Part shown: in pieces, positions 1 through 6,733 of the stretch
Position numbering within the stretch: the stretch's first letter is position 1
Layout of the letters: each line of letters opens with the position of its first letter
Assembly (NCBI GenBank): GCA_964574395.1
Contig: CAZNNL010000074.1
Coordinates: 1 to 7,592, forward strand
Source of the DNA: JAXGQD01 sp964574395
Lineage (GTDB): Bacteria; Bacillota; Clostridia; Saccharofermentanales; Fastidiosipilaceae
Direction of reading: 5' to 3'
DNA: 7,592 bases
Translations under genes and position numbers: made by a program
The notes under the pieces: model-generated
What the model was told of the DNA's origin: nothing
Database searches by the model: none
Seen by the model: the letters and a program-made list of their open reading frames with translations, nothing else

Positions 1-420
1 TGGTTTGGTTTAGGTGAGATGACAAAGTATTTTCTCATATTTTTAGCAGCTTTTGCCAACGTCACAATGAACGCCTATACAGGCGCTAGGTCAGTCGATC
101 CAGAACTGGTCGGCGCAGCTAGGATGCTTGGTGCAAGCGATAACCAGATCTTTAGAACAATAACCATCCCTGCATCTGTTCCTCATATTTTCGCAGGCAT
201 GCAAATTGCATTATCTTCAAGTTGGGCAACTGTTGTAGCCGCTGAAATGGTTCGATCTTCTGAAGGAATTGGTTGGATGATTGTCAGTGGTATGGAAATA
301 AACAACATGACACAAATACTTGCAGGAATAGTTGCAATAGGAATTGTTGGCTATGTTTTAGCAACATTTATGAGATTTCTAGAAAGGAAGCTACTAGTAT
401 GGAACGAACGGGGGGCATAG
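1..420 (+). CDS. ABC transporter permease, NitT/TauT (SsuC/TauC-like) family, 3' part only
   Basis: This is the C-terminal 139 residues of an inner-membrane permease; the reading frame is open from the first base, so the gene begins upstream of the window. The first residues (WFGLGE) match the conserved WFG-GE stretch of SsuC/TauC permeases. The cytoplasmic EAA coupling loop, which docks onto the ATPases, is visible at about 112-171 with the pattern GAARMLG then IP. Two hydrophobic segments follow, at roughly 178-255 and 313-384, and the protein ends in a basic tail. Family members move nitrate, sulfonates, taurine, sulfate esters or thiamine precursors, and the sulfatases downstream favour a sulfated or sulfonated substrate. 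Its last 22 bases overlap the start of the first ATPase, which indicates translational coupling. The substrate cannot be read from this fragment. Confidence 0.93.
   Translation, partial: WFGLGEMTKYFLIFLAAFANVTMNAYTGARSVDPELVGAARMLGASDNQIFRTITIPASVPHIFAGMQIALSSSWATVVAAEMVRSSEGIGWMIVSGMEINNMTQILAGIVAIGIVGYVLATFMRFLERKLLVWNERGA
385..390 (+). promoter_or_regulatory. Ribosome binding site setting the start of ATPase 1
   Basis: AGGAAG lies 8 bases before the ATG at 399, inside the 3' end of the permease gene. It supports the start at 399 over an open frame that extends back to 273, whose extra residues are out-of-frame permease sequence and resemble no ABC protein. Confidence 0.7.
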
Positions 421-1169
421 ATATAGTCCTAGAAGCAAGGGACATCACCAAGACCTTTGTGACTGAAAGAGACACAAATCACGTAGTAGATAAATTTGAT
501 ATTGAAGTACAAAAAAATGAGTTCGTTGTTTTATTCGGGCCAGGCCAATGTGGTAAAACAACACTTTTAAAAATTCTTGCCGGTCTTGAGCCTCCAACAG
601 GTGGTGAGATATTGCTTAACGGACAAGTCGTTAAAGATCCAGGGCCAGCTCGAGGTTTCATATTTCAAACATTAGCAGTATTCCCATGGCTTACTGTAAT
701 GGGCAATGTTGAATATGGCCCCAAAATGCAGGGTATGAACAAGAAGGAACGTCAAGGAAAAGCACAACATTATATCAACTTAGTTGGCTTGAACGGCTTC
801 GAGAACCACTACCCTGTTAAGTTGTCTGGTGGTATGAAGCAGCGTGTAGGAATAGCACGCGCATATTGTAACGAACCTGATGTTTTGCTTATGGATGAAC
901 CATTTGGGGCTCTTGACGCACAAACGCGTTACCTCATGCAAGAAGAAATTACTCGTATCTGGCAAGCAGAAAAACGCACAGTGCTCTTTGTTACAAACAA
1001 TATTGAAGAGGCAGTATATCTAGCCGACCGAATAGTTTTACTACACAATTGTCCAACAAAAATTGCTAACGAATACAATATTGATTTACAAAGACCTAGA
1101 AGCTATGTTGATCCCCGCTTTCTTGCACTGAGACAAGAGATTACAGAAGTAATGGACAAGACCTTATGA
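399..1169 (+). CDS. ABC transporter ATPase 1, NitT/TauT family, with Asn in place of the H-loop His
   Basis: This is a 256-residue nucleotide-binding subunit of an importer of the SsuB/TauB/NrtD type. Visible motifs are Walker A at residues 47-54 (GPGQCGKT), Q-loop Gln90, the signature LSGGM at 142-146, Walker B at 162-168 (VLLMDEP, with catalytic Glu167) and the D-loop GALD at 170-173. The H-loop is unusual: the family normally has VTH, but here codons 198-200 read V-T-N, with an AAC codon at 996-998, so the switch histidine is missing. The usual Gly in the middle of Walker A is Gln50. The start at 399 has a good ribosome site and gives the family's normal length. The gene overlaps the permease by 22 bases, and ATPase 2 begins 11 bases after its stop. 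The two ATPases probably form a heterodimer beneath the permease. Family is certain; substrate is inferred from neighbours. Confidence 0.95.
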   Translation: MERTGGIDIVLEARDITKTFVTERDTNHVVDKFDIEVQKNEFVVLFGPGQCGKTTLLKILAGLEPPTGGEILLNGQVVKDPGPARGFIFQTLAVFPWLTVMGNVEYGPKMQGMNKKERQGKAQHYINLVGLNGFENHYPVKLSGGMKQRVGIARAYCNEPDVLLMDEPFGALDAQTRYLMQEEITRIWQAEKRTVLFVTNNIEEAVYLADRIVLLHNCPTKIANEYNIDLQRPRSYVDPRFLALRQEITEVMDKTL

Positions 1170-1170
1170 T

Positions 1171-1176
1171 GGAGGG
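1171..1176 (+). promoter_or_regulatory. Ribosome binding site setting the start of ATPase 2
   Basis: GGAGGG lies 5 bases before the ATG at 1181. An alternative ATG at 1166 overlaps the previous stop codon (ATGA), but this strong site lies after it, so the 1181 start is preferred. Confidence 0.75.
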
Positions 1177-1180
1177 CAGT

Positions 1181-1927
1181 ATGACCGATAATAAAGTAAA
1201 ATTACAAGTTCTGAACTTAACAAAGCGATTTGGTGATTTATTAGTACTGGATGATGTAACCTTCTACGTTCGCTCTGGTGAATTTGTATGTATTGTAGGC
1301 CCTACAGGCTGTGGCAAAACAACATTCCTGAACAGCATCACGAAGCTATACACCCCCAGTTCCGGAGAAATCTTACTAGATGGAGAGCCTGTTGATCCCG
1401 CAAAACACAAAATAGCATATATCTTCCAAGAAGAGTCTACAATGGACTGGCTCACAGTGGCACAGAACGTTGAGTTTGGACTCAAAATTAGAAAGATGCC
1501 TGAGAAACTTAGAAAAGAAAAAGTTGCCGAATACTTAGAAATAGTTGGCTTGCAAGATTTCCATGATTACTATCCAAGAGAACTCTCTTCAAGTATGCTT
1601 CAGCGTGTTTCAATTGCACGTGCGTTTGTAACTGAGCCTGATTTATTGCTGATGGATGAACCATACGGACAATTAGACATAGAATTAAGATTTAAACTAG
1701 AAGACGAACTTATTAAGCTTTGGAAGAAAACAGGAACTACAGTTCTATTTATTACCCACAATATTGAAGAAGCGGTTTATTTAGGCGAGAATATTATGAT
1801 TCTTACCAACAAGCCTGCCAAAATAAAAGAGAAACTACCTGTCCATCTCGAACATCCTCGCAATATTGCTGATCCTGAATTTGTAAATATACGTAATAGA
1901 GTAACTGAACTTATACGTTGGTGGTGA
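1181..1927 (+). CDS. ABC transporter ATPase 2, NitT/TauT family, with degenerate signature LSSSM
   Basis: This is a 248-residue second nucleotide-binding subunit of the same family as the gene before it, but clearly a different protein. Walker A is canonical (residues 40-47, GPTGCGKT), as are Q-loop Gln83, Walker B with catalytic Glu160, the D-loop GQLD at 163-166 and H-loop His193 (FITHN). The signature motif is degenerate: LSSSM at residues 135-139 (bases 1583-1597) replaces LSGGQ/M, so both glycines that cradle the ATP gamma phosphate are serine. The start at 1181 is chosen for its GGAGG site. The next gene, a sulfatase, begins 10 bases after the stop, so the two are almost certainly co-transcribed. 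Paired, unlike ATPases in this family are known from cyanobacterial nitrate transport (NrtC/NrtD). Here the pairing with ATPase 1 is inferred from gene order and from complementary defects. Confidence 0.95.
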   Translation: MTDNKVKLQVLNLTKRFGDLLVLDDVTFYVRSGEFVCIVGPTGCGKTTFLNSITKLYTPSSGEILLDGEPVDPAKHKIAYIFQEESTMDWLTVAQNVEFGLKIRKMPEKLRKEKVAEYLEIVGLQDFHDYYPRELSSSMLQRVSIARAFVTEPDLLLMDEPYGQLDIELRFKLEDELIKLWKKTGTTVLFITHNIEEAVYLGENIMILTNKPAKIKEKLPVHLEHPRNIADPEFVNIRNRVTELIRWW

Positions 1928-1937
1928 GGTAGCTACT

Positions 1938-3142
1938 GTGAAAACTATACTTATATTACTAGATAGTCTAAATAGAAGGTATTTACCAGCGTACGGAAAC
2001 ACATGGGTCAAAGCACCTAACATCGATAGACTAGCAGAGAAATCTTGTGTTTTTGATAATCACTGGACAGCTTCCGCTCCATGTATGCCTGCCAGGCACG
2101 ATATTTTCACTGGCAGAGTGGAGTTTCTAGAGCGCAGTTGGTCTGGAATCCAGCCTTATGACCGTACATTCCCACAATTAATGAAGGAATATAATGGTTA
2201 TTGTCACATGGTTACTGACCACTATCACTTCTTTCATATCGGTGGTGAAAATTACCACTCAACTTTTGACACTTGGGAATTTATCCGAGGTCAAGAATAT
2301 GATGTTTATCGTACACCACCTATTAATACAGAATCAGTTGATTACTATGGTCAATACAGTAAGCAATATCAAGCAAATCGTTCGAGCTTTGGCACAGAAA
2401 AAAATTTTCCCACGCCATTAACATTGCAAAAGTCAGCAGAATGGATCCGTAGTAATCATGCTAAAGATAACTGGTTTTTATATATCGACGCCTTCGATCC
2501 TCATGAACCTTTTGATGTACCCGATGATTTTGATATTACATATGGCGACCAATATAACGAAAAACATTTCAATTGGCCTGAATACAAAGTCGTTGATGTG
2601 CCTGACGATGCGCTAGAACATATTCGAAAACAGTATGCTAAGACACTCAGTTTAGCAGATCGTTGGCTTGGAAAAATATTTGACTGTCTTGATGAACTCG
2701 ATCTGTGGGACGAAGTAAACGTAGTATTAACAACCGATCATGGTTATCTACTTGGTGAGCACGGTTATTTTGCCAAGAATTATCCACCGGCATACAACGA
2801 GCTTTATCATATCCCTTTGTTAATACACTTAGCAGGCATGAATGAAACATCACGTTGTGAAGCAATAACGCAAACGGTGGACCTTTTTCCAACATTAATG
2901 GAGTTGCACAGAATACCTGTCGAGGTTTTACCTTACAAGCTACACGGAAAATCCATAATACCGTTACTGGAGGGCAGTGAAGATAAAATACGAGATTATG
3001 CGCTATATGGAATTTTTGGGAAACAAGTCAACATATATGATGGCCAATACACCTATTTTAGAGCAGCGGCCCATGAAAACAACATGCCACTAAACCTTTA
3101 TATCGCTTTGCCTACTGCTATTTTTCATTATTGGGATGAGCA
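1938..3142 (+). CDS. Type I (formylglycine) sulfatase, cytoplasmic, C-terminus lost in assembly gap
   Basis: This alkaline-phosphatase-superfamily sulfatase should hydrolyse sulfate esters to free sulfate. It begins with GTG, 8 bases after a GAGG site. The first 401 residues are present, then the frame runs into the N gap. The nucleophile motif is C49-M-P-A-R53 followed by T58-G-R60, the CxPxR...TGR pattern whose cysteine is oxidised to formylglycine. Because it is cysteine rather than serine, an anaerobic SAM-dependent maturase (anSME) or FGE elsewhere would be needed. Metal and substrate residues visible are Asp9, the DPHEPF stretch with His189, Asp267-His268-Gly269, then GEHG (273-276) and Lys280. 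The N-terminal hydrophobic stretch is the first beta strand leading into Asp9, not a signal peptide, so the enzyme is cytoplasmic. By comparison with the next sulfatase, about 98 C-terminal residues are missing. Substrate unknown. Confidence 0.92.
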
Positions 3143-3242
3143 NNNNNNNNNNNNNNNNNNNNNNNNNNNNNNNNNNNNNNNNNNNNNNNNNNNNNNNNNN
3201 NNNNNNNNNNNNNNNNNNNNNNNNNNNNNNNNNNNNNNNNNN
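3143..3242. other. Assembly gap, 100 N
   Basis: Exactly 100 unknown bases, the conventional size for a gap of unknown length. The frame happens to stay open across it, which makes two separate sulfatases look like one 945-residue protein. The true gap should be at least about 300 bases to hold the missing end of the first sulfatase plus a ribosome site for the second. Confidence 0.98.
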
Positions 3243-3248
3243 AAAATA

Positions 3249-4775
3249 ATGAAAACAGTCTTCATACTCGCAGATTCTACCAATAGACGCTTCCTTAATT
3301 GTTATGGAGCTAGCTCTCCTGCAATCACACCAGCCTTAGATCGCTTGGCGGAAAGAGGACTCGTCTTTGATCAACATTGGTGCGGTTCTGCGCCTTGTAT
3401 GCCGGCGAGAAGAGACTTGATGACCGGAAGACTTGGCTTCCTCGAAAAGCCTTGGGGAGGCATGGAACCTTTTGATCAATCTCTCCCCTATTTGCTTGGC
3501 AAAAACAATGTCCACAGCCATATTGTCACTGACCATTACCTCTATGACCAAATCGGTGGCGAAAATTACATGAATCAGTTCACTTCATTTGAAATGGTAA
3601 GAGGACAAGAATTCGACAATTTATATCTTTATCCAGACAAAAATGGACAGCGCCATTCGTCTGCACCACCAAATTACAAAGGCATTTATTCCCTTGCCCG
3701 CAACATTAATATGGGAAAAGTAGAAAATGAAAACGACTACCCCTCCCCCATAACCATGGACAAAGCAGCGAAGTGGCTGGAAGCAAATCACGACGCGGAT
3801 AATTTTTTCTTGTGGGTAGAAGGTTTTGATCCCCATGAGCCTTTCGATGTGCCACAAAAATATTTAGATATGTACCCAGAGGATGAGGGGCATAATTATA
3901 AAGGCGAACCGCTTTATTGGCCCAAATACCAAGAAAATGAATTCGACGAAACTGAAACACAGCACCTCAACTTGCGTTACAAGGCCCTATTAACTATGAC
4001 GGATGAGTACATCGGCCACATCCTAAACGTTCTGGACAAGTACGAGATGTGGGAAGATACTATGCTTGTGTTTACTACCGACCATGGCTATATGTTGGGT
4101 GAACAAGGGTACATGGCTAAAAATTACATGCCACCCTACAACGAAGTCTTCCACATTCCCATGATAATCGCCCATCCAGATGCTGAGCCTGGTCGTTGCA
4201 CGGCACTGACGCAGAATATCGACCTCTTCCCTACGTTGCTAGATTACTTTGATGTATCGCTAAATCAGCTGCATTACCCCTTACACGGTGTCTCTTTATT
4301 ACCTATATTAAAAGGCGAAAGCAATGCTACAAGAGAAGGGATTATTTATGGTTATTTTGGCAAAACCGTCGCCTACACCGATAGCAAGTTCACTTATTTT
4401 GCCGCAGCCAAAGAAGACAACAAACCACTCTATGTCTACACCGCCATGCCCACCACCCTCAGACAATATTTTGGCGTAGACTCCATCGAAGTAGAAAACT
4501 ACTCTAAAATCCAAAGCGGAAATTTCTTGAACTACACGGACTACCCAGTATACAAAATTCCTGCAGAAATCATTAATTACCGTAACCCCTCGCAGTGGTA
4601 CCACGAGCGAACCAAATACAACACCGAATCACTATTGTTCAACATCGAAGCTGATTATGAACAACAACACCCAATCGATGACCTTGAATTAATTCGTTAT
4701 TATCGACAAAAGACAGCAGCAACCATGCGTTCCATCGGCTCACCAACCGAACAATTTGAACGTCTAGAATTATAA
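3249..4775 (+). CDS. Second type I sulfatase, full length, paralogue of the one before the gap
   Basis: This is a 508-residue sulfatase. The ATG at 3249 aligns exactly with the start of the first sulfatase (both begin MKT followed by a beta strand ending in Asp9-Ser10), so this is a gene start and not the middle of a fusion; its ribosome site lies in the gap. The nucleophile motif is C50-M-P-A-R54 with T59-G-R61. DPHEPF with His196 and Asp278-His279-Gly280 are present, and Lys291 follows. Over the first 80 or so residues about half are identical to the first sulfatase, so they are old paralogues with possibly different substrates. One difference is that GEHG reads GEQG here (Gln286). There is no signal peptide. 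It is presumably cytoplasmic and last in the transporter operon, with a 108-base space before the regulator. A related phosphodiesterase activity is possible in this superfamily but less likely. Confidence 0.93.
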   Translation: MKTVFILADSTNRRFLNCYGASSPAITPALDRLAERGLVFDQHWCGSAPCMPARRDLMTGRLGFLEKPWGGMEPFDQSLPYLLGKNNVHSHIVTDHYLYDQIGGENYMNQFTSFEMVRGQEFDNLYLYPDKNGQRHSSAPPNYKGIYSLARNINMGKVENENDYPSPITMDKAAKWLEANHDADNFFLWVEGFDPHEPFDVPQKYLDMYPEDEGHNYKGEPLYWPKYQENEFDETETQHLNLRYKALLTMTDEYIGHILNVLDKYEMWEDTMLVFTTDHGYMLGEQGYMAKNYMPPYNEVFHIPMIIAHPDAEPGRCTALTQNIDLFPTLLDYFDVSLNQLHYPLHGVSLLPILKGESNATREGIIYGYFGKTVAYTDSKFTYFAAAKEDNKPLYVYTAMPTTLRQYFGVDSIEVENYSKIQSGNFLNYTDYPVYKIPAEIINYRNPSQWYHERTKYNTESLLFNIEADYEQQHPIDDLELIRYYRQKTAATMRSIGSPTEQFERLEL

Positions 4776-4840
4776 GAAAAACAATCCAACTTCAAGATTG
4801 AGACATTCTTAGTATAGTTAATGTATTATTAAGCTTACCT

Positions 4841-4857
4841 AAGCAATTACTTTGCTT
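4841..4857. promoter_or_regulatory. Inverted repeat, candidate operator for the LacI-family regulator
   Basis: AAGCAA and TTGCTT form a perfect 6-base inverted repeat around a 5-base centre, ending 26 bases before the regulator's ATG. LacI-family proteins bind such palindromes as dimers and often control their own gene. No second copy is visible, because the start of the operon lies outside the window and the start of the second sulfatase is in the gap. It lacks the central CG common in LacI-family operators, so the assignment is tentative. Confidence 0.35.
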
Positions 4858-4883
4858 GAAATGGGGGGCTAAGAGGTAAGTAC

Positions 4884-5915
4884 ATGAAAATCACATCCCA
4901 AACTATCGCTGATTTAGCCGGTGTTTCACGAGGGACAGTAGATCGCGCTTTGAACAATCGTGGAAAAGTGAAGGCCGAAGTGAAGGAACGCATACTCAAG
5001 ATTGCTGAGGAACTAAATTATCGCCCTAATCGCGCTGCTCGGGCTTTAGTGAACGCCAGGCGAAGATACGATGTGCGTTTTATCATTCATAATACGCGCT
5101 CAAATTATTGGAATGAAATGAAAAAATCTTTCGTCCAATCCGCTAACGAGTACCAAAGTTATGGACTAAATCTAGATTTTTATGAACTTGAAAGCGAAGA
5201 GCCAGATGAACTCTTAACTTTACTGGAGACTTGTATCAAAGATGCCCCAGACTATCTCATAGTGCCCCCGTATAACAGCAAAATGATAAGTCAAAAATTA
5301 AGTGAAATTTTAGACTGTGGCATCCCTCTGATTACGGTTGATAGTACGATAGAAAACAATCCCTCACCCTGTCATATTGCAACGGATGCCGCTTTGGATG
5401 GGAGGATTATGGCAGGCTTGTTTAGTTTTGTTTTTGCCAATAATATACCCAAAATCGTTGCCATGTATCGCTATTTATACCATCTAACAAGCGAAAGGCG
5501 CACCATCGGCTTTTATGAAGAGCTTGACCGTCTCAAACAAAAATATTCACTGGTTGATACGGTACGTATTACAGGTTTATCCCAGAGCTCCTACCATACG
5601 ACTAGAAACCTATTGGAAAAGGTGCCAGATTTAGATGCTCTTTTTATTGCTTCCGGAAACGTAGAAGGCGTGTGTAATGCCATTATTGACACCGATAATA
5701 GCAATAAAATCAAGGTGTTCGCTTACGATATTATGGGCAAAACCCGCAAGTACCTAGACAACAACACCGTCACAGTCACGCTTTGTCAAGCAAACCACAG
5801 AATCGCCGAAGCCGCCATGAAAAAGATCGCCGACGAACTTATCTTCGGAATAAGAAACGACGAAAAACTTATTTTAGTAGAAAACGTGATTAAGCTAGCG
5901 CAAAGCCCGGAGTAA
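4884..5915 (+). CDS. LacI-family transcriptional regulator with sugar-binding-type effector domain
   Basis: This is a 343-residue DNA-binding regulator. Residues 3-27 are the helix-turn-helix: IADLAGVSRGTVDRALNNRG, a LacI variant with Asp20 where most members have Ser (TVSR). The hinge helix follows at about 48-57 (PNRAARAL). From about residue 66 on it resembles periplasmic sugar-binding proteins (Peripla_BP_4 type): SNYW near the start, a VDST loop, then an ATDAALDGRIMAG stretch where the family has TDN...AGR. An AAGAGGT ribosome site lies 7 bases before the ATG. It follows the sulfatase operon by 108 bases on the same strand and may have its own promoter. Its ligand is probably a sugar or polyol, perhaps the sulfated substrate or the desulfated product of the sulfatases. 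That link is inferred from position only. The family assignment is firm. Confidence 0.92.
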   Translation: MKITSQTIADLAGVSRGTVDRALNNRGKVKAEVKERILKIAEELNYRPNRAARALVNARRRYDVRFIIHNTRSNYWNEMKKSFVQSANEYQSYGLNLDFYELESEEPDELLTLLETCIKDAPDYLIVPPYNSKMISQKLSEILDCGIPLITVDSTIENNPSPCHIATDAALDGRIMAGLFSFVFANNIPKIVAMYRYLYHLTSERRTIGFYEELDRLKQKYSLVDTVRITGLSQSSYHTTRNLLEKVPDLDALFIASGNVEGVCNAIIDTDNSNKIKVFAYDIMGKTRKYLDNNTVTVTLCQANHRIAEAAMKKIADELIFGIRNDEKLILVENVIKLAQSPE

Positions 5916-5934
5916 TTTAGATTACACATACCCC

Positions 5935-6068
5935 GTAAGTATTCAGAGGTTAAAGCTGTCGCTCTGGTCAACTTTGCAAGTAAAACAGGTGGAGGAGCCA
6001 AGCCACCCATTGTCCTCGCTTGCAAACTTGCCCAGAATAATCGAATAGACTACTGAACAGATACATAC
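5935..6068. repeat. Imperfect palindromic repeat element, copy 1 (two facing arms)
   Basis: About 134 bases with inverted arms. The outer ends GTAAGTAT-TCAG (5935-5946) face CTGA-ATACATAC (6053-6068). Inner arms GGTCAACTTTGCAAG (5966-5980) and CTTGCAAACTTGCCC (6019-6033) match at 13 of 15 positions when inverted. A GGTGG/CCACC hairpin (5988-5992 with 6003-6007) sits at the centre. The right arm (6013-6056), read on the - strand, matches 6742-6785 at about 34 of 44 positions without a gap. It fills most of the space between the regulator and brnA. Small open frames on the - strand here follow the repeat and are not credible genes. It may be a MITE-like or REP-like dispersed element; no transposase is present. 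Confidence 0.7.
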
Positions 6069-6137
6069 CCCTATTAGAGTAATCAATTCTTTTCCAAAAA
6101 AAGAGCCTTCAACGTGTAAACGAGCTAGCAGCACGCC

Positions 6138-6353
6138 TTAGCTCCAAGATAACTTCAACTTTCTGCCCTTTTGAGCACATTCTGTTAGATAAAGATTAAT
6201 TAGTGTTTGGTAGGGAATGCCTTCTTGCTCGGATTGCGATTTAAAGTAATCGATTGTTTGGGCATCAATGTTAATTGTAATCTGCTTTTTCAAGCGATTA
6301 CTATATGGATTTTTTCTTGGATTTAATTTTTTGATATCGTACTCATCTCTCAT
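6138..6353 (-). CDS. brnA: BrnA-family antitoxin (ribbon-helix-helix)
   Basis: This 71-residue protein should bind and neutralise the BrnT toxin and repress the shared promoter. After a basic, Asn/Pro-containing N-terminus (residues 8-23), the sequence KKQITINID forms the expected DNA-binding beta strand. Two helices follow (about 31-43 and 46-61), with the stretch IPYQTLINLYL typical of BrnA/CopG antitoxins. The start at 6353 is supported by an AAGGAGGG ribosome site 7 bases upstream; a longer frame reaching back to 6440 is just shadow of brnT. It overlaps the last 11 bases of brnT, the usual toxin-then-antitoxin order with coupled translation. A terminator is not obvious, although a T7 run lies at 6096-6102 when read on the - strand. 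Confidence 0.82.
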   Translation of the reverse strand: MRDEYDIKKLNPRKNPYSNRLKKQITINIDAQTIDYFKSQSEQEGIPYQTLINLYLTECAQKGRKLKLSWS

Positions 6354-6660
6354 ATTCACACCCTCCTTCCAAACTTTCATTGTATGTTTGGGTCTCTCGT
6401 TTTGTTGCTTTCCTTGCTGAAATAATGCGAATGATAGCATCTTCTCCTCGATAACAATGACTTACCGTACAGATTTTTTGCTGCGCTGTCGATCTACCTA
6501 ATATCAGAAAACGATCTTCACTGGCAGAATGATCTGGATCGTCAAAAACTATAGCATCATCATCTTGGAAAACGGTTTCTGCCTCCTCAAATGAGATTCC
6601 ATGCTTCTTTTGGTTGCTCTTATTCTTTTTCTCATCCCATTCAAAGTCAAGCTTGTTCAT
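6343..6660 (-). CDS. brnT: BrnT-family ribonuclease toxin
   Basis: This 105-residue toxin of the BrnT (DUF497) family has a RelE-like fold and in characterised members cleaves RNA and stops translation. The family pattern is clear from end to end: FEWDEKKNKSN at 6-16, KHGISFEEAETVF at 19-31, a DDP stretch at 40-42, RFLILGRS at 50-57 and the hallmark IISARKATKRE at 79-89, followed by Tyr93. About ten extra residues at the C-terminus overlap brnA. The ATG at 6660 puts the conserved FEWD motif where it belongs. A TTG at 6684 would add eight residues with no family similarity. No Shine-Dalgarno site precedes the ATG at a usable distance (GGAAAG ends 16 bases away), which matters because the promoter suggests a leaderless mRNA. 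Confidence 0.9.
   Translation of the reverse strand: MNKLDFEWDEKKNKSNQKKHGISFEEAETVFQDDDAIVFDDPDHSASEDRFLILGRSTAQQKICTVSHCYRGEDAIIRIISARKATKRETQTYNESLEGGCEYER
6361..6368 (-). promoter_or_regulatory. Ribosome binding site of brnA
   Basis: AAGGAGGG on the - strand, ending 7 bases before the ATG at 6353 and lying within brnT. It is much stronger than anything upstream of brnT, so the antitoxin may be made in excess over the toxin from one mRNA. Confidence 0.75.
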
Positions 6661-6666
6661 ATGTAT

Positions 6667-6695
6667 ATTATAATTACTTTCCAATTGTTTTTCAA
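6667..6695 (-). promoter_or_regulatory. Near-consensus sigma-70 promoter for brnT-brnA
   Basis: On the - strand, TTGAAA (6695-6690) and TATAAT (6672-6667) are separated by exactly 17 bases. Only six bases lie between the -10 box and the brnT ATG, so transcription should begin at or next to the start codon. The -10 lies in a short palindrome (ATTATAAT) that could be part of a BrnA operator. Confidence 0.65.
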
Positions 6696-6733
6696 TGATA
6701 TTTTAACGATCTAAATTATTCCTTCCATAAACG

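Noticed and set aside
273..398. Longer N-terminus for ATPase 1 starting at 273
   Set aside because: It is permease sequence read in another frame, rich in Cys and Asn, with no ABC similarity. The ATG at 399 has a proper ribosome site and gives the normal length.
1938..4775. A single fused double sulfatase
   Set aside because: The join runs through a 100-N placeholder. The second half begins with an ATG and an N-terminus that aligns to the very start of the first sulfatase.
4798..4827. Possible promoter for the LacI-family gene (TTGAGA with TGTATT 18 bases later)
   Set aside because: The -10 matches consensus at only 4 of 6 positions in an AT-rich spacer, and other registers are no better.
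5786..6134. Two small open frames on the - strand between the regulator and brnA
   Set aside because: They follow the palindromic repeat and run into the 3' end of the regulator gene, with no family resemblance and no convincing ribosome site.
6354..6440. Longer N-terminus for BrnA
   Set aside because: It is brnT sequence in another frame. AAGGAGGG directly before 6353 and the family pattern set the shorter start.
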